Below, in pieces: positions 61,753 through 64,000 of a stretch of 64,000 nt of DNA (positions within the stretch are counted from its first letter, which is position 1; each line of letters begins with the position of its first letter). A program made the translations under genes and the position numbers. The notes under the pieces are model-generated. The model did not search any database. It was not told the origin of the DNA and saw nothing but the letters and a program-made list of their open reading frames with translations. The DNA comes from Timonella sp031979385 (GTDB lineage Bacteria; Actinomycetota; Actinomycetes; Actinomycetales; Cellulomonadaceae), in NCBI GenBank assembly GCA_031979385.1, contig DALZEF010000001.1, forward strand, positions 191,485 to 255,484, in the 5' to 3' direction.

Positions 61753-62022
61753 ATGGTCAGACTGCCACTCACTGCTGAAGAGGTCGAACGCGGGGAACGC
61801 CTCGGCGTGATCCTCCGCCAAGCGCGGGGAAACCGCTCCATGCTTGATGTCGCGCTCCAGGCGGGGGTATCCCCGGAGACGCTTCGCAAGATCGAGTCGG
61901 GGCGGGTGGCGACTCCCGCATTCCCAACCATTGCCGCAATCGCCGCTGTGCTCGACCTTTCCCTCGACGAGATCTGGGTCCAGATCAGTCGCACCGATTC
62001 TGACACCCTGATGAGCGCATAA
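61753..62022 (+). CDS. XRE family helix-turn-helix regulator
   Basis: The 89-residue protein is nearly all a lambda-repressor-like HTH domain: RLGVILRQARGNRSMLDVALQAGVSPETLRKIESGRVATPAFPTIAAIAAVLDLSLDEIW. It has no partner or ligand domain. It is transcribed with the next gene (2-bp gap) and divergent from map, so it probably regulates one or both through the dyad at 61717. Confidence 0.9.
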   Translation: MVRLPLTAEEVERGERLGVILRQARGNRSMLDVALQAGVSPETLRKIESGRVATPAFPTIAAIAAVLDLSLDEIWVQISRTDSDTLMSA

Positions 62023-62024
62023 GC

Positions 62025-62693
62025 ATGGAAAGCCGTGATGTCATAAAGGCTCAGCAAGCGGAGTTCTCAGCGTTTTTCAAAGAGTGGGAAGTTCCCAGGA
62101 TCGGGTCGCTGCGGCACAGAAAGTTCAGCCGCAAGATCGCATACACCAGTCCTGACAGCCAGACATCCGCCGTGATCGAAGTTCAGTTCGTTAAGAACTA
62201 TCGGCTGATGGAGTGGGGTGCTTTATGGGCTGCCACGGTCACGGTGAGTGCTACCGGGGGTGTGCTGTCCGGGGTTCCAGCAGCGGTTCTGCAGCAACTG
62301 TCACCCCAGTGGGAGTCTTCCCCGGACTTACTGATTTCCTCGACCTATGATCCACTGCGACTCCCGCCACTACGCCGAGATGGGACGCTGACGTTCACGG
62401 CGGACACTAGCGTCAGCGTAAACTTCCAGACAATCACCGAATATCTTCGCGTAGTGTCGTTTCCCTTGCTCAATCACTTTGTTCACGGTGATGACGTAGT
62501 CATCGAAGACATTCTCTCGCGCGATGGTTTTGGTTACCGCTATCCGGCGGCAACGATAGTTGCAGCGTGCGTCGCACTTGATGATCCAGAACGACTCTCC
62601 TCGGTGGCAGCCACCGCACGGTTCCGTAAACTTCCCGACGCACGTGCAGAGGGCCGCAAGGCGCTCCTCCAATGGGCATCCACAATGCTGTAG
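62025..62693 (+). CDS. Protein of unknown function paired with the XRE regulator
   Basis: I do not recognise this 222-residue protein. It has no signal or membrane segment. The first half reads as alternating beta strands (RKIAYTSPDSQTSAVIEVQF, WAATVTVSATGGVL), the second as helices, ending ARAEGRKALLQWASTML. It follows the XRE gene by two bases, so they are one operon. The layout resembles regulator-partner pairs such as toxin-antitoxin loci, but nothing in the sequence shows a nuclease or kinase, so this is only a possibility. Confidence 0.7.
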   Translation: MESRDVIKAQQAEFSAFFKEWEVPRIGSLRHRKFSRKIAYTSPDSQTSAVIEVQFVKNYRLMEWGALWAATVTVSATGGVLSGVPAAVLQQLSPQWESSPDLLISSTYDPLRLPPLRRDGTLTFTADTSVSVNFQTITEYLRVVSFPLLNHFVHGDDVVIEDILSRDGFGYRYPAATIVAACVALDDPERLSSVAATARFRKLPDARAEGRKALLQWASTML

Positions 62694-62798
62694 TGCTTTG
62701 CGCTGGTGGGGCTTGCCGCAGAAACGATCTGACACATCGATGATTTCGGCGCACGATTACCCATGTTCCGTTGGGTGGTCGAACCGTAGACTGAGCGC

Positions 62799-63176
62799 AT
62801 GATCGCCGCCCTCTTCTTTACTGCGCTCTGCGTTCTTCTCGTTGCGCTCCAGATCGCTGTCGCTGCCGGAGCGCCCCTCGGCCCATACGTGTGGGGAGGG
62901 CAGCATGACGGACCACTCCCAAGGCAACTAAGGATCAGCTCGGTGTTTTCCGTGCTCATCTACGCGGCGATGGTCTTGATCGTGTGGGATCGGGCCGAGA
63001 TCCTCGACATCTTTCCCGACGGATTCACCAAGATCGCCGTATGGGTGGTCTTTGGGTTCCTGACGTTTGGGACGTTACTGAACCTGATCTCGCGGTCCAA
63101 GAAGGAACGGGCCGTCATGACTCCACTCGCGGGGCTCCTTGCGCTATCAGCCCTTTTGGTCGCTCTCGGCCTTTAA
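62799..63176 (+). CDS. Small integral membrane protein of unknown function
   Basis: The 125-residue protein has four predicted transmembrane helices (IAALFFTALCVLLVALQIAVAAG, RISSVFSVLIYAAMVLIVW, IAVWVVFGFLTFGTLLNLIS, PLAGLLALSALLVALGL) and short loops; the loop PLGPYVWGGQHDGPLPRQLR is notable. No family assigned with confidence. It stands alone. Confidence 0.75.
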   Translation: MIAALFFTALCVLLVALQIAVAAGAPLGPYVWGGQHDGPLPRQLRISSVFSVLIYAAMVLIVWDRAEILDIFPDGFTKIAVWVVFGFLTFGTLLNLISRSKKERAVMTPLAGLLALSALLVALGL

Positions 63177-63565
63177 AGGCCAGTGTCCTTACAGCCAGCT
63201 ACGCTGCCACACGGCTCTTAGGTTGATGAGCACTCTAGTACTCAACAGAACTTCGGTGAACTCGATGGTATTAAGCGGTGCGCGTACCACGTGATGCAGT
63301 GCCGTGTATTCGCTGTCGTGAGCCTATGAGTTCACATCTGCACCATCCTTGGTGAGGAGTCGAGCAGCGGCGACATCGCTCAAGAACGCGGTGAACATCA
63401 ATGACGTGTAGACAGCCAAGACTGTGCGGCACAACAAGTCAGAACCAAGATCACCGCACAGTTGCCTTCACCTTTAGGGTGTTTGATTTCAAACCGGAGG
63501 TAAACGCCAAGGGAACAGTTTCCACGATTCTTGCACATTGATTCGATATCTATCAATATAGACAC
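63177..63565. other. Intergenic region before the arsenite pump
   Basis: These 389 bp hold no full gene. A hairpin (63421-63429 with 63454-63462, 9-bp stem) and a minus-strand frame ending at 63324 that reads LAVYTSLMFTAFLSDVAAARLLTKDGADVNS (a possible membrane protein tail) are present, followed by the ars-type promoter region. Confidence 0.5.
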
Positions 63566-63573
63566 ATGTCTAT
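63539..63573 (+). promoter_or_regulatory. Candidate arsenic-responsive promoter/operator
   Basis: TTGATTCGATATCTATCAA (63539-63557) is an imperfect palindrome and ATAGAC-ACAT-GTCTAT (63558-63573) a perfect one. TTGATT and TATAGA could be -35 and -10 elements with 14-bp spacing. ArsR-type repressors bind AT-rich dyads of this kind; no arsR gene is seen in the window. Confidence 0.5.
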
Positions 63574-63640
63574 TCAAGGTTCTTCGAGTGCGCGCAGGAT
63601 GCCCATGGTCGCAGCAGAGATCGAGGAACTGCTCGCATGA
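63566..63640 (+). CDS. Possible 24-residue leader or remnant peptide before acr3
   Basis: ATG at 63566 opens 24 codons (MSIQGSSSARRMPMVAAEIEELLA) ending in TGA that overlaps the acr3 ATG (ATGA). It could couple translation to the pump gene, or be the relic of an upstream gene. No strong ribosome site precedes it. Confidence 0.35.
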   Translation: MSIQGSSSARRMPMVAAEIEELLA

Positions 63641-64000
63641 CCACGACTACTGCATCCGCTCCCCTAGTCACGAAACAACTCTCCACGCTCGATAGGTGGC
63701 TGCCACTGTGGATTGGCCTCGCCATGATTGCGGGGCTGCTGCTCGGCAGGTTCGTTCCCGGCGTTGCTGATCTGTTTGCTCGCATGGAGATGGGTGGGAT
63801 CTCAGTGCCTATCGCGCTGGGACTACTGGTGATGATGTATCCGGTGCTCGCGAAGGTGCGCTACGACAAGGTTGCCGCGGTTACCGGCGACAAGAAACTC
63901 CTAGTGTCATCGCTGGTGCTGAACTGGCTGGTCGGCCCGGCAGTCATGTTCGCCCTCGCTTGGGTCTGCCTGCCCGACCTGCCCGAGTATCGCACCGGGC
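63637..64000 (+). CDS. acr3: ACR3 family arsenite efflux transporter, N-terminal part
   Basis: The gene runs off the window after 121 codons. The protein reads LSTLDRWLPLWIGLAMIAGLLLGRFVPGVADL, then MGGISVPIALGLLVMMYPVLAKVRYDKV and KKLLVSSLVLNWLVGPAVMFALAWVCLPDLPEY, the start of the ACR3/ArsB-type arsenite exporter (10 helices when complete). It exports As(III). A 24-codon frame overlaps its start; GAGGAA lies 9 bases before the ATG. Confidence 0.93.
   Translation, partial: MTTTTASAPLVTKQLSTLDRWLPLWIGLAMIAGLLLGRFVPGVADLFARMEMGGISVPIALGLLVMMYPVLAKVRYDKVAAVTGDKKLLVSSLVLNWLVGPAVMFALAWVCLPDLPEYRTG

Noticed and set aside
61753..62693. Calling the XRE pair a toxin-antitoxin system
   Set aside because: The partner shows no toxin motif; only the gene order suggests it, so it is listed as a question and not as a call.

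Overview
The window is a chromosomal segment around the replication origin of an actinomycete (Actinomycetota) of moderately high G+C. The gene order rpmH-dnaA-dnaN-recF-DUF721-gyrB-gyrA-DUF3566-tRNA-Ile-DLW39-tRNA-Ala on one side, and rnpA-yidD-yidC-jag-rsmG-parA-parB followed by an ATP-grasp ligase, an aminotransferase, trxA/trxB, a pseudokinase, murJ, DUF6049, a NUDIX gene and cca on the other, is the conserved origin neighbourhood of this phylum. The GTG starts, DUF721, DUF3566 and DLW-39 proteins agree with that. I cannot name the genus; an Actinomycetaceae-like or related organism is a guess.

Layout. 1-3.1 kb: the end of a sugar or polyol catabolic cluster (periplasmic binding protein, Gfo/Idh/MocA dehydrogenase, TIM-barrel isomerase). 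3.3-16.7 kb: cca, NUDIX hydrolase, the envelope set (DUF6049, MurJ, membrane pseudokinase), the thioredoxin system, an aminotransferase and a D-Ala-D-Ala-ligase-like protein. 17-22.6 kb, minus strand: chromosome partitioning (parA, parB), rsmG, jag, yidC, yidD, rnpA, rpmH. 22.6-25.1 kb: origin DNA with DnaA boxes on both sides of dnaA. 25.1-34.5 kb: replication and topoisomerase genes and two tRNAs. Six perfect parS sites lie between 17.9 and 27.5 kb. Three are inside genes. The other three are the centres of 36-40 bp perfect palindromes between genes.

34.5-48.1 kb is a mixed accessory region: an MFS pump with its repressor, nrdI, the PLP-homeostasis protein, a SIMPL protein, two luciferase-like monooxygenases (one fused to a berberine-bridge-type FAD oxidase), an M20 amidohydrolase, a YdcF protein, a KTSC protein, a two-domain glyoxalase-fold protein, an ABC-exporter remnant, a SnoaL-like protein and a YpeA-type acetyltransferase. 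48.4-54.2 kb: a secreted GH18 chitinase behind a long perfect palindrome, ferrochelatase, a DUF4184 membrane protein with an atypical TusA-like protein, and a MATE pump. 54.2-55.7 kb is gene-poor. 55.7-60.5 kb: an AraC-family regulator divergent from a MalEFG-type sugar ABC importer. 60.5-64 kb: an MFS remnant, a methionine aminopeptidase divergent from an XRE regulator and a partner of unknown function, a small membrane protein, and the start of an ACR3 arsenite pump.

I found no rRNA, CRISPR array, intact insertion sequence or prophage. The most interesting items are the parS sites nested in terminator-like palindromes, the free-standing pseudokinase next to murJ, the LLM-BBE flavoenzyme fusion, and an 11-bp motif (TCGTCGGCAAT) that recurs six times and once flanks a terminator in inverted orientation.
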